From contig NZ_JALJCL010000002.1 in NCBI RefSeq assembly GCF_023698535.1, positions 186,001 through 250,000 on the forward strand: a stretch of 64,000 nt of DNA, read 5' to 3'. Below the pieces are notes generated by a model that saw only the letters and a program-made list of their open reading frames with translations, ran no database searches and had not been told where the DNA came from. Positions within the stretch are counted from its first letter, which is position 1, and every line of letters begins with the position of its first letter. This DNA is from Halorientalis regularis (GTDB lineage: Archaea; Halobacteriota; Halobacteria; Halobacteriales; Haloarculaceae). A program made the translations under genes and the position numbers. Positions 25,918 through 35,032 of this stretch are shown in pieces.

Positions 25918-26041
25918 CGTACAGGCCGGAGATCGATCGGGACGAAAGAAAGTACGTGGTTCAGTTCCGGTGGGCGGGGCGGCGCGACAGGCCCCGACTG
26001 GGGGATCGCCGTTGCCGGTAGTCCGGCAGCGTCTCACCCGA

Positions 26042-27619
26042 TCACTCGGCGGAGATGACGTCGTCGATGCGGACGATCATCGTGGAGGCCTCGGTCGCGG
26101 ACTCGACGGCCTCCTCCTTGACCGCAGCGGGGTCGAGGACGCCGTACTCGACGGGGTCGCCGATGATGCCCGTCTGGCCCTCGGAGATGATGCCGGCGCG
26201 ACCCTCACTGTCGAACTCCGAACGGAGGTCGACCAGCGCGTCGATCGGGTCCATGCCGGTGTTGGCCGCCAGCGTGCGCGGGAGCACGTCGACGGCGTCG
26301 GCGAAGGCCTCGACGGCCAGCTGTTTGCGGCCCTCGATGCTGGCTGCCTCGTCGCGGATGTGGGCCGCGATGGCGATCTCGGCGGCACCGGCGCCGGGGA
26401 CGACGCCGCCCTGATCGAGCGCGGCGGTCACGACGTCGAGCGCGTCGGTGAGCGCGCGTTCGAGTTCGTCGGTGACGTGGTCGGTGCCACCGCGGGCGAA
26501 GACGGTGACGGCGTCGGCGGCCGCGCCGCCCTCGATGAAGGCCACGTCGTCGTCGTCGAACTTCTCGACGCGGACCTCGTCGGCCTCGCCGAGGTCGTCG
26601 GCTTCGAGGTCGTCGACGGAGCCGGCACGCGAGCCGCCCGTCGCGGAGGCGATGGACTTGGCGTCGTCGTCGCCGACGCTCTCGAAGGCGAGGATGCCAC
26701 GCTTGGCGAGGAAGGCCTTCGCGCGGTCGGCGATGTCGCCGGTGGCGAACACGACCTTCGCGCCCACGTCCTCGATCTTGTCGACGTAGCCGCGCAGCTC
26801 CGTCTCCTCGGCCTCGATGGCCTGGTCGAGCTGGTCGACCTCGGTGATGTTGTACTCGGCGTCGATGCTCGACTCCTTGAGGTCGATGTCGTTGTCGAGG
26901 ACGGCGATGGCCGCGTCGTCGACGGAGCGGGGCATGTTCTCGTGGCCCGGTTCCTCGTCGACGATGACGCCCTCGACGAGTTCGGTCGCGGAGGAGGAGG
27001 CACCGGTCTGGGTCCGGACGGTGATGTTGTCGCGGACGACGCCGGCGTCGGTGTCGACGTGCTGGACGGCCTCGACGACCGTCTCGGCCAGGCCGGCGGC
27101 GTTCACGTCGCCGGTGCCCTTGCCGGTCATCGAGGACTCGGCGACCGAGAGCAGGGTCTCCTCGTCCACGTCGGCGTCGAGCGTCTCGGCGTCGATGGAT
27201 TCCTGGGCCAACTGTGCGGCCTCGTGGTACCCCTCGACGATGGTCGTCGGATGCACGTCGTCGTCGAGCAGATCCTCGGCCTGCTTGAGGAGTTCGCCCG
27301 CGAGAACGGAGGCGGTCGTCGTCCCGTCACCAACCTCCTCCTCCTGGGTCTCGGCGACCTCGACGATCATCTGAGCCGCAGGGTGTTCGATCTCCATCTC
27401 GTCGAGGATCGTGGCCCCGTCGTTGGTGATGACCACGTCGCCGGAATCGGAGACGAGCATCTTGTCCATCCCGCGAGGGCCCAGGGTCGTCCGTACCGCC
27501 TCAGAGATGGCCTTCCCCGCGGCGATGTTGGATGTCTGTGCGTCTTCCCCTTCTGTCCGCTGGGAATCCTCGTTGAGAATGAACATGGGCTGGCCGCCCA
27601 TCCGTCGCTGTTGAGACAT
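26042..27619 (-). CDS. thermosome subunit (group II chaperonin)
   Basis: A 525-residue chaperonin subunit. Equatorial ATP-site blocks are visible: '[12 protein letters not shown]', '[13 protein letters not shown]', '[17 protein letters not shown]' and the C-terminal '[15 protein letters not shown]'. The chain ends '[12 protein letters not shown]' and lacks the Gly-Gly-Met tail found on haloarchaeal CCT1 and CCT2, so it resembles the CCT3 type. I preferred the ATG at 27619 over an in-frame TTG at 27625. A strong box A lies about 31 nt upstream. The gene assembles into eight- or nine-membered rings with its paralogues, which are not in this window. Confidence 0.95.
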   Translation of the reverse strand: MSQQRRMGGQPMFILNEDSQRTEGEDAQTSNIAAGKAISEAVRTTLGPRGMDKMLVSDSGDVVITNDGATILDEMEIEHPAAQMIVEVAETQEEEVGDGTTTASVLAGELLKQAEDLLDDDVHPTTIVEGYHEAAQLAQESIDAETLDADVDEETLLSVAESSMTGKGTGDVNAAGLAETVVEAVQHVDTDAGVVRDNITVRTQTGASSSATELVEGVIVDEEPGHENMPRSVDDAAIAVLDNDIDLKESSIDAEYNITEVDQLDQAIEAEETELRGYVDKIEDVGAKVVFATGDIADRAKAFLAKRGILAFESVGDDDAKSIASATGGSRAGSVDDLEADDLGEADEVRVEKFDDDDVAFIEGGAAADAVTVFARGGTDHVTDELERALTDALDVVTAALDQGGVVPGAGAAEIAIAAHIRDEAASIEGRKQLAVEAFADAVDVLPRTLAANTGMDPIDALVDLRSEFDSEGRAGIISEGQTGIIGDPVEYGVLDPAAVKEEAVESATEASTMIVRIDDVISAE

Positions 27620-27643
27620 AGTCAATAATGAGGTGGTCAGCGG

Positions 27644-27656
27644 TTCTATATAAAAG
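27644..27656 (-). promoter_or_regulatory. box A (TATA) of the thermosome gene
   Basis: The minus-strand sequence CTTTTATATAGAA is the best TATA box in the window, centred about 31 nt before the ATG at 27619. Such a strong match fits a highly expressed chaperonin gene. Confidence 0.7.
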
Positions 27657-27794
27657 TTACTATCGGGAGAAAGTGAGCGACGGCGAGCGAATATCGGGAC
27701 CGACCACAGTCTGGGAGGCGGAGAGTCGGATCCGCCGACGGAGTCGACCTCGGGCGGGCAACCGTTATTACAGGGCCGTTCGTTACCACGGTGG

Positions 27795-28616
27795 ATGCTG
27801 GAGCTGGAACACGAGTTCCGCGTCGTCGACGTTCACGTCCGTCTGGAACCCGAGGAGTCGCGACGAGCCGACGCCCGCACGGGCGATCCCGAGACCATCG
27901 AGCGGGAGATGCACCAGGCCGGGGTCGTCCGGTCGGTCGTGTTCCCGGGGCCCCGGGACGGCAGCTACCTCAAGGTCAACAACGCGGTGGCCCGGATGAG
28001 CGTCGGGCGCTCGTTCGTCGCGCTCGCCCGGATCAACGGCGCTCGCGACGCCGGATCGAGTCCGGGCGCGCGCCTGCGAAACCTCGCCAGTTCGCGCGAG
28101 GAGCACCACACCTCACCCGAGGACGTGGAACAGTACGCCTACGACGACCGCTTCGCCGGGTTCAAGCTCCACCCCGCGGCCGACGGCCTCCCCGACGAGG
28201 AGGTGCTGGCACAACTCGCCGACGTGAGTCTCCCGGTGCTGGTCCACGCCGGCCGAGAGTTCCCGCCCCGGGCCGTCGCCGACCACCTGCTGGAATACGA
28301 GTTCCCCGTGATCGTCGAGCACTTCGGCGGCTACCCGCTCGACCGGGAGTTGATCGCGGACGGCATCGCGCTGCTCGACCGGTGGGAATCCTGCTATCTC
28401 GACACGAGTTTCGCCCGCTTTCGCACGCCGCTGGAACGGGCGATCATGGAACACCCCGACCGGATCTGCTTCGGCAGCGGCGCGCCGGCCACCCACCCGG
28501 ACGTGGGCGTCATGGAGATCCTGACACTGGACGTGCCCGAGGACGCGATGGTGAAGGTGTTCTCGAAGAACCCCTCGCGCGTGATCCCGGAGCTGTCCCC
28601 CTCGGGCGGGGACTGA
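27795..28616 (+). CDS. amidohydrolase family protein (TIM-barrel)
   Basis: A 273-residue cytosolic protein of the metal-dependent hydrolase superfamily. 'FRVVDVHVRLEP' stands where the HxH motif normally is, so the second histidine is replaced (HVR). 'FAGFKLHPAADG', 'LPVLVHAGREFPP', 'VIVEHFGGYPLD' and 'RICFGSGAPATHP' correspond to the later barrel strands. In the last of these the usual metal Asp (SDxP) reads SGAP. With two metal positions altered, catalysis is uncertain. It is divergent from the thermosome gene. The substrate is unknown. Confidence 0.75.
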   Translation: MLELEHEFRVVDVHVRLEPEESRRADARTGDPETIEREMHQAGVVRSVVFPGPRDGSYLKVNNAVARMSVGRSFVALARINGARDAGSSPGARLRNLASSREEHHTSPEDVEQYAYDDRFAGFKLHPAADGLPDEEVLAQLADVSLPVLVHAGREFPPRAVADHLLEYEFPVIVEHFGGYPLDRELIADGIALLDRWESCYLDTSFARFRTPLERAIMEHPDRICFGSGAPATHPDVGVMEILTLDVPEDAMVKVFSKNPSRVIPELSPSGGD

Positions 28617-28677
28617 GCTATATAGCGCTCCGTACGTCTCGTAGTCTTTATGACCGACACCGGCAGAGAGTGGGACT

Positions 28678-30171
28678 GTGGGTGGGAGTATCGACTGGCG
28701 GAACCGCTACGTGCTAGCCCTGGCTGGGGTCGTTCTCCTCGGAGCCGCCCTGCGGCTGTACGGCCTCGGGGTCGAGAGCATCTGGGTCGACGAGGCGATC
28801 ACCCTCCGGTTCGTCGAGAACCACGGCCCCCTCGAACTCCTGTGGGTCATCCCGAGCGAGCAACCCCACCTCCCGCCGTACTACGTGCTCCTGGACGTCT
28901 GGACCGAACTCGTCGGCACGAGCGCGACCGCCGTCCGCTTCCCGTCCGCGGTCTTTGGCATCCTCACCCTGCCCCTGCTGTACCTGCTAGGCCGTGAGCT
29001 GTTCGATCCGAAAACGGGGCTGGTCGCGACGCTCGTGTTCGCCGTCGCTCCGTTCCAGCTCTACTACGCCCAGGAGACGCGGATGTACAGTCTGTGGACG
29101 CTGTTGACACTGCTCTCTTTCCTCGCCTTCCTCTGGCTCCGACGCCGCCCGACCCGTCGCCTGGCCGCGAGCTACGTCGTCGCGACGCTTTCGACCGCCG
29201 CGGTCCACCCGTTCGGCCTGCTCGTCGTCGTCACTCAGGGGGTCGTCCTCGTGATCGACCGTCTGCTGGCCGGTGACGGCAGCGCACTCGACGGACCGAC
29301 GACACGCGAACGGACCCAGGCCGCCTGCTGGGCGCTTCTGGCACCGATTCTGGTTGTCGGCCTCCTGAAACTCGAGTCGGCCGTCGCCGGCTTCAACTTC
29401 ATCTCGCCGCCGGGCCTCGAACGGGTCGCCGGCACCGTCGTCGAGTACTTTACGACCGCGAGCGGAGCGGCCGAGCTCGTCGTCGGACTGCTCGTCACCG
29501 TCGGCGTCGCCCTCGCGCTTCGATCACGGCCGCTCGGGCGCGAACGTCGCCTCCTGCTGGTCTGGGCGCTCGTGCCGATAGTCGGACTGGTCGCGGTCTC
29601 GTACCTGGTGACGCCGCTGTTCTGGGATCGGTACACCATCACCGCCGCCCCGGCGTGGGCCCTGCTCGCGGCCCGCGGGTTGACGAGCCTCGACCGTGAC
29701 CGATTCGGCCTCGGCCTCGAACGCCGCCACGTCGGCTACGCACTGGCCGGCCTGCTGGTCGTCTCTATTCTGCCGGCGACCGTTCACTACCACACGACCG
29801 ATCAGAAGGAACAGTGGGACGAGGCCGTTCCGGCCCTCGAAGCGGCGGCGGAGTCGGACGATCTGGTCCTCGTGATCGACCGGGCGGGGCTGTCGGCGTT
29901 CGAGTACTACCGGACGCGAAGTGACATCACTGTTCGACCGATTCAAGCCGGGTGGGGGTCGAACGGGAGCTACGTCACGCCGAACGCGACGCTCCGGAAC
30001 GTGACCGCCGGCCACGGCCGGGTGTGGCTCGTCCTGACACACCTCTGGTTCCTGCCGGGCGAACGGCAGCGGATGCTCGACGTGGCGAGCAAGGGGCGGC
30101 AGGTGGTTCGTCACCGGGAGTACGAGAGCATCGAGGTCTACCTGCTGGCCCGCGGTCAGCGCCAGTCGTAG
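28678..30171 (+). CDS. glycosyltransferase family 39 membrane protein
   Basis: A 497-residue protein with about 11 membrane spans. The 'ESIWVDEAITLRFV' loop carries the catalytic acid of the GT-C fold (DE after the first span), and 'YYAQETRMYSLWTLL' is typical of the PMT/ArnT-like GT39 group that uses lipid-linked sugars. The C-terminal outside domain is mostly soluble and contains N-glycosylation sequons (NGS, NAT, NVT). It should glycosylate surface proteins or lipids. The start is GTG at 28678. A TATA-like GCTATATAGC lies at about 28617-28626. It overlaps the convergent GT2 gene by 16 bp. Confidence 0.85.
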   Translation: MGGSIDWRNRYVLALAGVVLLGAALRLYGLGVESIWVDEAITLRFVENHGPLELLWVIPSEQPHLPPYYVLLDVWTELVGTSATAVRFPSAVFGILTLPLLYLLGRELFDPKTGLVATLVFAVAPFQLYYAQETRMYSLWTLLTLLSFLAFLWLRRRPTRRLAASYVVATLSTAAVHPFGLLVVVTQGVVLVIDRLLAGDGSALDGPTTRERTQAACWALLAPILVVGLLKLESAVAGFNFISPPGLERVAGTVVEYFTTASGAAELVVGLLVTVGVALALRSRPLGRERRLLLVWALVPIVGLVAVSYLVTPLFWDRYTITAAPAWALLAARGLTSLDRDRFGLGLERRHVGYALAGLLVVSILPATVHYHTTDQKEQWDEAVPALEAAAESDDLVLVIDRAGLSAFEYYRTRSDITVRPIQAGWGSNGSYVTPNATLRNVTAGHGRVWLVLTHLWFLPGERQRMLDVASKGRQVVRHREYESIEVYLLARGQRQS

Positions 30172-31058
30172 ACCGAGACGGCGCGGTCGGTGCGGTCGGC
30201 CCGGCCGTTGGGGTTGCGCGCGGGCGTCCGGTCCCGCCAGCGCGCCTGGACGCCGTCTTTGAGGCCGACCGCGAGTCCCGCGAGTACGTCTCGGCCGTTG
30301 CCGAACCACTGTGAGGGTTCGATGGAACCACCGGCGACAGCCCGGAGCCCACCGCCCGCGTCGCGGACGGCGTGGCCGACGAGGCGGCGGACGACGGTCG
30401 GCCGGAGGCCGTAGTTCTTCGCCAGCCGGTAGGCCAGCGAGCGGTACTTCCAGCGCCAGTCCGTGTCGGTCACGCCGCCGTCGGTGCCGTACTCGCCCCG
30501 GACGGACATGTCCCCACGCCAGGTCACCTCGTAGTCCCGTCCGGCCAGGCGGTGGGCCACGTCGCGCGCGCCGCCGGTGCGGAGGTACTCGTCGAACCCG
30601 TCGATGGCGTCCAGTGCCGTCCGGGTGAAGGCGGTGTTGTCGCCGTTGAAGTACGTGACCGTCCGGCTCTTGATGCTCGTGGACTCGACGCTCTCGGTCG
30701 TCATACCAGCCTTGAGTTCCTGGTGGGTCGGGCCGGTGACCACGTCGGCGGTCTCGATGCCGGCTTCCAGGGCCGACTGCCAGTCGGGTTCGACGGCGAG
30801 TTCGTGGTTGACGAAGGCGACGACACCGCCGCTGGCCCGGTCGAGGCCGGCGTTGCGCGCCACGTTGAGCCGGCGGTCGGCGATCTCGACCAGCAGGTCC
30901 ACGTCGTCGCGCTCCCGAACCATCCCCGTCGTCCCATCGGAGGACGGGCCGTTGACGACGACGACCTCGGCGTCGGACGCGTGCTCGGCGAGGGCGTCTA
31001 AACAGCCCGCCAGCCGCTCGCGTCCGTTGAGTGTCGGGACGACCACCGAGAGATCCAT
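30156..31058 (-). CDS. glycosyltransferase family 2
   Basis: A 300-residue GT-A enzyme. 'LSVVVPTLNGRERLAGCLDAL' is the typical opening, and 'ADRRLNVARNAGLDRASGGVVAFVNHE' is the nucleotide-sugar region, where the usual DxD is 'NHE'. 'VTYFNGDNTAFTRTALDAIDGFDEYLRTGGARDVAHRL' is the acceptor region. No membrane spans are seen, so it acts on the cytoplasmic face. The replacement of DxD makes the donor and metal use uncertain. I used the ATG at 31058; one three codons earlier is also possible. The product is probably part of surface glycan or lipid-linked sugar synthesis. Confidence 0.85.
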   Translation of the reverse strand: MDLSVVVPTLNGRERLAGCLDALAEHASDAEVVVVNGPSSDGTTGMVRERDDVDLLVEIADRRLNVARNAGLDRASGGVVAFVNHELAVEPDWQSALEAGIETADVVTGPTHQELKAGMTTESVESTSIKSRTVTYFNGDNTAFTRTALDAIDGFDEYLRTGGARDVAHRLAGRDYEVTWRGDMSVRGEYGTDGGVTDTDWRWKYRSLAYRLAKNYGLRPTVVRRLVGHAVRDAGGGLRAVAGGSIEPSQWFGNGRDVLAGLAVGLKDGVQARWRDRTPARNPNGRADRTDRAVSVYDWR

Positions 31059-31097
31059 ACTCTCCATTCTCCGCCGGACCCCTAAAAACTCGCGCCG

Positions 31098-31805
31098 TCA
31101 GGGGACCCGGGTGTGCCAGTACGAGACCGACGCCAGACGCTTGCCCAGCGGCGAACTGATCAGCGTGGTGTCGATGTCCCGGAACACGCTGGCCAGCTCG
31201 TTGGGTATCTCACGGTAGAGCCCGTACGGGAACGCGAAGTCGTGATCGTCGTCCACGAGGTGGAGCCCGGCGCTGTCGAGCAACCGGGACACCTCCCAGC
31301 GCGAGTAGAGCCGCGACCCCATCGGGAGCGCCCAGTTGTACAGCGAGCGCGTGGTGAAGCGGTTGAACGTATCGAAAAAGACCTGGTTGCGCGAGACCCG
31401 CCGCATCTCGCTCAGGAAGGATGCGGGCTGGTCGGCCAGATGGAAGAATCGCATCGCGATCACCGAGTCGAAACTGTCGTCGGGGAACGGAAGCCGTCCG
31501 GCGTCGCCCCGCATCAGGTCCATGTTCTCCGCGACGCCTGCCCGTTTGGCCTTCTCACGGCCCTGCTGGAGCATCGGCCCCGAGATGTCGAGGCCGACGA
31601 CGTTGGCCCCGCGCTCGGCCAGCATGACCGTGAACCGGCCGGTCCCGCAGGCGATCTCCAGCACGTCCCTGTCCTCGACCGGGCCGATGGCGTCCAGCAC
31701 GGCCTGTTTCTCCCGCCGATCGATGAGCCGTCCCCCCCGAGAGAACCGCTTTTCCTCGTACTCCTCGGCGATGTCGTCTTCCTGATACCACTCCTGTCCC
31801 TTCAC
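31098..31805 (-). CDS. class I SAM-dependent methyltransferase
   Basis: A 235-residue methyltransferase. SAM motif I reads 'VLEIACGTGRFTVMLAERG', motif II region 'VVGLDISGPMLQQGREKA', and 'GDAGRLPFPDDSFDSVIAMRFFHL' completes the binding site. Relatives begin 'KGQEWYQ.D..AEEYE.KRFSRGGRLID', so I chose the GTG at 31805; an ATG at 31856 is also in frame. The family resembles UbiE/Coq5-type enzymes acting on small molecules or lipids. Substrate unknown. It lies upstream of the GT2 gene on the same strand with a 39-nt gap. Confidence 0.88.
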   Translation of the reverse strand: MKGQEWYQEDDIAEEYEEKRFSRGGRLIDRREKQAVLDAIGPVEDRDVLEIACGTGRFTVMLAERGANVVGLDISGPMLQQGREKAKRAGVAENMDLMRGDAGRLPFPDDSFDSVIAMRFFHLADQPASFLSEMRRVSRNQVFFDTFNRFTTRSLYNWALPMGSRLYSRWEVSRLLDSAGLHLVDDDHDFAFPYGLYREIPNELASVFRDIDTTLISSPLGKRLASVSYWHTRVP

Positions 31806-32078
31806 GGTTTGTGCCTGAATGCAACTCGCAGTCCATAAAACGATACTGAAACACATCGCTCGACGGCGCCGAAAACCGCCCAATGATACCTATTCGAATA
31901 CTTCTGCCCCAGAATAGGAATCTGACGACTGGAACCGATAGACGAAGATACGGTATCGGTTCCGGCAATTTGTGTCGGCAGACTTTGTATAAGGTTGCAT
32001 AATACGCACTTATTTGTTCCTATTGTTTTGTCATACATATAGCCAAGTTTTACCCGTCGTGTTCGGCCACGTGCAGGT

Positions 32079-32366
32079 ATGAGTACGACGCCGGACGAAA
32101 GTACCCATACCGAGAACAGTGAAGAGAGCCCACTTGCAGACCCGGATTTCCGCGAGCGGTTGCGCGAACTCCCGCCCAGCGCCAAGCTCGTCGCGAAGGT
32201 GCTGGAGGGTGACGCGCCCCTCTCGCAGGGGCAGCTCGCCGAGGAGTCGCTGCTGCCCGACAGAACCGTACGCTACGCGCTGAACCGCCTGGAGGAGTCC
32301 GATCTCGTGGGGTCACGGTACAGCTTCCACGACGCACGCAAGCAGGTCTACTACCTGAGTCACTGA
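32079..32366 (+). CDS. small winged-helix (MarR/TrmB-type) transcription regulator
   Basis: A 95-residue DNA-binding protein. An acidic tail of about 25 residues precedes a winged helix: 'PPSAKLVAKVLEGDAPLSQGQLAEESLLPDRTVRYALNRLEESDLVGSRYSFHDARKQVYYLS'. The recognition helix is 'PDRTVRYALNRLEE'. It lacks any ligand-binding domain. Such small regulators are abundant in haloarchaea and often act on neighbours; the MBL hydrolase 39 nt downstream is the nearest candidate. The 31857-32078 upstream spacer is AT-rich and holds no other gene. Confidence 0.82.
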   Translation: MSTTPDESTHTENSEESPLADPDFRERLRELPPSAKLVAKVLEGDAPLSQGQLAEESLLPDRTVRYALNRLEESDLVGSRYSFHDARKQVYYLSH

Positions 32367-32405
32367 CCGCAGGCTCTTTTACCCGGCGTACCTCAGGGGT
32401 GGGGT

Positions 32406-33179
32406 ATGGACGTTTCCCGGGTCCCCGTCGACACCGCCACGCGCGGCCCCGGCGGTGCGACGAACGCGTATATCCTCGGCAGCGACAGCGCCGTCCTTAT
32501 CGATCCGGCTGCCCGGACGGACGACCTCGACGACGCCGTCGACGCGACCAGCGTGGACCACGTCGCGGTGACACACCACCACCCCGACCACGTCGGCGCA
32601 GTCGCGGAGTACGCCGACGCCTGCGCCGCGACCCTGTGGGCACGCGCCGGCCGCGTCGACGCCTTCGAGCGCGCTACCGGCGTCGCGCCCGACCGGACGT
32701 TTCGGCCGAGCGACCGCATCGCGACGGGCGACGGCCACGTCGAGATCGTCGACACGCCCGGTCACGCACAGGAACACGTCGCGTTCACGTGGGATCGGGG
32801 CGCGGTCGTCGGCGACCTCGCGGTCGCGGTCGGCAGCGTCGTCATCGGCCCACCGGACGGCGACATACGGGCGTACCTGACGAGTCTCCGCCGGCTTCGC
32901 GCCCGCGGCTTCGAGTTGATCTATCCGGGCCACGGTCCCGTGATCGAGGACCCCGACGCGACGCTCGCCAGACTGATCGACCACCGGCTCGACCGCGAGC
33001 GGACGGTCCGTCGCGCTGTGGCCGAGGGTGCCCGGACCGTCGACGAGATCCTCGACGAGGCCTACGACAAGGACCTCACGGGCGTTCGCGACCTCGCGCG
33101 TGCGACCGTGCGCGCTCACCTTCACAAGCTGGCCGTCGAAGGGGACCTCGACTTCGACGGCGAGCGGGCCGACCCCTAA
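32406..33179 (+). CDS. metallo-beta-lactamase fold hydrolase
   Basis: A 257-residue cytosolic hydrolase of the LACTB2-like branch. The metal site is 'VTHHHPDHVG' (HxHxDH), 'DTPGHAQEH', 'VVGDLAVAVG' and 'IYPGHGP'. A C-terminal helical domain (about residues 185-250) ends in a winged-helix-like 'DLARATVRAHLHKLAVEGDLDF'. The substrate is unknown; LACTB2 relatives are RNases or thioesterases. A box A candidate (GGCTCTTTTACCC, about 32372-32384) is placed for a leaderless mRNA. Its stop overlaps the convergent moxR stop by four bases. Confidence 0.87.
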   Translation: MDVSRVPVDTATRGPGGATNAYILGSDSAVLIDPAARTDDLDDAVDATSVDHVAVTHHHPDHVGAVAEYADACAATLWARAGRVDAFERATGVAPDRTFRPSDRIATGDGHVEIVDTPGHAQEHVAFTWDRGAVVGDLAVAVGSVVIGPPDGDIRAYLTSLRRLRARGFELIYPGHGPVIEDPDATLARLIDHRLDRERTVRRAVAEGARTVDEILDEAYDKDLTGVRDLARATVRAHLHKLAVEGDLDFDGERADP

Positions 33180-34123
33180 ACTGTCGGCACCGGAATCTCG
33201 TCGAGAATCTCCCGGACGATGCGCGCCGTCTGCACGTCGTCGACGCGCGCGTCGGGCGTGAGGACCAGCCGGTGGGCGAGCGTCGGTTGGGCGACCCACT
33301 TCACGTCGTCGGGCGTGACGAACTCGCGGCCCTCGATCACGGCGCGGGCGCGGGCGGTCTCGAACAACCGCTGAGTCCCGCGGGGTGAGACGCCGACTTC
33401 GACGCGGCGGTCCTCACGGGTCGCGCGGGCGATGGCCGCCATGTAGTCGAGCAGGTCGTCCTCGACGCGGACGGCCTCGGGCGCTTGCCGGACGGCCTCC
33501 ACGTCACCGGGGGCCAGCACGGACTCGACGGTCGGACTGAGCGCGTCCCGGCCGCGGCGGCGCTTCAGCAGTTCCACTTCGCCGTCCTCGTCGGGGTAGC
33601 CGATGGCGGTCTTGACGGCGAAGCGGTCGACCTGCGCTTCGGGCAACTCGAAGGTTCCCTCCATCTCGACGGGGTTCTGGGTCGCCATGACGAAGAACGG
33701 CTTGGGGAGCTGGTGGGTCTCGCCGTCGACGGTGACCTGCCCTTCTTCCATGGCCTCTAGCAGCGCCGACTGGGTCTTCGGTGGCGCACGGTTGATCTCG
33801 TCGGCCAGCACGACGTTGGCGAAAATCGGGCCGTCGGCGAACTCGAAGGTCCGGTCGCGCTCGTTGTACACGTTCGTGCCGGTCACGTCCGAGGGGAGGA
33901 GGTCGGGCGTGAACTGGACGCGGGAAAAAGAGAGGCCAAGCGCCGTGGCGACGCTGCGGGCGGTGAGGGTCTTGCCGGTGCCGGGCACGTCTTCCATGAG
34001 GACGTGACCGCGGGCGACGATGCCGAGGAGGACTGTTTCGAGGAACTCGTCGTCGGCGACGACGGCCGACCCGACCTCCTCGCGAACCGATTCCAGGGCG
34101 GCACTCGCATCGGGGATCTCCAT
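33176..34123 (-). CDS. MoxR family AAA+ ATPase
   Basis: A 315-residue AAA+ chaperone-like ATPase. Walker A is 'EDVPGTGKTLTARS', Walker B 'VVLADEINRAPPKTQSALLEAM', sensor 1 'FFVMATQNPVEMEGTFELPEAQ', and sensor 2 'VSPRGTQRLFETARARA'. MoxR proteins help mature metalloenzymes or surface complexes together with DUF58 and vWA-domain partners, which usually lie next to them. Here the downstream neighbour is the convergent MBL gene, so the partner genes are missing. The ATG at 34123 is preferred to an upstream GTG at 34138. Confidence 0.92.
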   Translation of the reverse strand: MEIPDASAALESVREEVGSAVVADDEFLETVLLGIVARGHVLMEDVPGTGKTLTARSVATALGLSFSRVQFTPDLLPSDVTGTNVYNERDRTFEFADGPIFANVVLADEINRAPPKTQSALLEAMEEGQVTVDGETHQLPKPFFVMATQNPVEMEGTFELPEAQVDRFAVKTAIGYPDEDGEVELLKRRRGRDALSPTVESVLAPGDVEAVRQAPEAVRVEDDLLDYMAAIARATREDRRVEVGVSPRGTQRLFETARARAVIEGREFVTPDDVKWVAQPTLAHRLVLTPDARVDDVQTARIVREILDEIPVPTV

Positions 34124-34228
34124 GTCCTGTCCATCCACGTCTCTGCATTTAGCCGTTGGGTCGCTGAAAGGTCGCTACGTCTTCCGAATCGAAACGGATA
34201 AAGACCAACCGGTGGAACGTTTGGGTGA

Positions 34229-34313
34229 GCCGAGGTAGCCTAGCCTGGCCAAGGCGGTTGCTTCGAGAGCAACTGTCCTCACGGACTCAGGAGTTCAAAT
34301 CTCCTCCTCGGCG
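34229..34313 (+). tRNA. tRNA-Ser (anticodon CGA)
   Basis: The acceptor strands GCCGAGG (34229-34235) and CCTCGGC (34306-34312) pair perfectly, with discriminator G at 34313. The anticodon stem is GTTGC/GCAAC around the loop TTCGAGA, so the anticodon is CGA, reading UCG. A long variable arm (TGTCCTCACGGACTCA) marks a class II tRNA, and the T-arm is AGGAG-TTCAAAT-CTCCT. No intron is present. The CCA end is not encoded. Five further copies of its 3' twenty bases follow. Confidence 0.95.
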
Positions 34314-35032
34314 CTTCTGCCGACACAACCCGACGAGCGCCGCGAGTCGGTACTGTCGGCAGAGCGGCGAGTGGAGTTTGAATCAGGGAGTGGAGCGAAG
34401 CGGAACGACTGTGGTTCAAATCTCCTCCTCGGCGTTCTCCACGAGCCAACACGGCGAGTGGAGACGCTGTACGGAGATTTGAATGAGAGAACACGCACGC
34501 TCGACCGAAGGGAGAGATCGTGTTCGCGTGGTTCAAATCTCCTCCTCGGCGTTCTCCGGCGAGCTATCCGCGAGCGACCGCAGAGCGGTCGCTCGCATCA
34601 CCGAAGCCGGAACGCAACTGGAGATTTGAAGTAGAGCAGTCGCAACCCGCGCAACGAGCGAAGCGAGTTAGCAGGACCGTCTGCGCGTGGTTCAAATCTC
34701 CTCCTCGGCGTTCTCCACGAGCCAACACGGCGAGTGGAGACGCTGTACGGAGATTTGAATGAGAGAACACGCACGCTCGACCGGAGGGAGAGACCGTGTT
34801 CGCGTGGTTCAAATCTCCTCCTCGGCGTCATATTCGCGGCGCAATACGGTGAGCGAAGCGAACCGTCAGCGCCGCGAATGACCCGCAGGAGATTTGAGCA
34901 GACGAGTCGCAGCCCCGGACCGGCCGAGCGAAGCGAGGGCGCACGCCCGGAACGTCTCGGCGAGTTCAAATCTCCGCCTCGGCGCTTCTGCCGACACAAC
35001 CCGACGAGCGCCGCGAGTCGGTACTGTCGGCG
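34294..35032 (+). repeat. array of tRNA-Ser 3'-end repeats with inverted T-arm copies
   Basis: The 20-mer TTCAAATCTCCTCCTCGGCG (T-loop to acceptor end) is in the tRNA at 34294 and recurs at 34415, 34532, 34691, 34808 and, with one change, 34965. Spacings are 121, 117, 159, 117 and 157 bp. The units 34415-34531 and 34691-34807 are almost identical. Every unit contains GGAG(A)TTTGAA, the reverse complement of the T-arm, and at least one further stem. About 50 bp after the tRNA (34311-34361) recurs exactly after the last copy (34982-35032). No believable gene lies between the tRNA and 35121. Confidence 0.85.

Noticed and set aside
25847-27628. 593-codon plus-strand frame opposite the thermosome gene
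   Set aside because: Antisense shadow. The thermosome frame has all chaperonin motifs and a TATA box, while the shadow has none.
34231-34260. DtxR-like operator in GGTAGCCTAGCCTGG
   Set aside because: This is the D-arm of the tRNA-Ser gene, not a regulatory palindrome.
34294-34984. CRISPR-like array (20-bp repeat with spacers)
   Set aside because: The repeat is the 3' end of the adjacent tRNA-Ser, spacers are 97-139 bp and two of them are nearly identical, every unit has an inverted T-arm copy, and there are no cas genes.
34371-34999. Several overlapping frames on both strands within the tRNA repeat array
   Set aside because: They translate the repeated T-arm (for example 'FKSPPRR' and 'GGDLN'), show no family resemblance, and are explained by the repeats being near-multiples of three.
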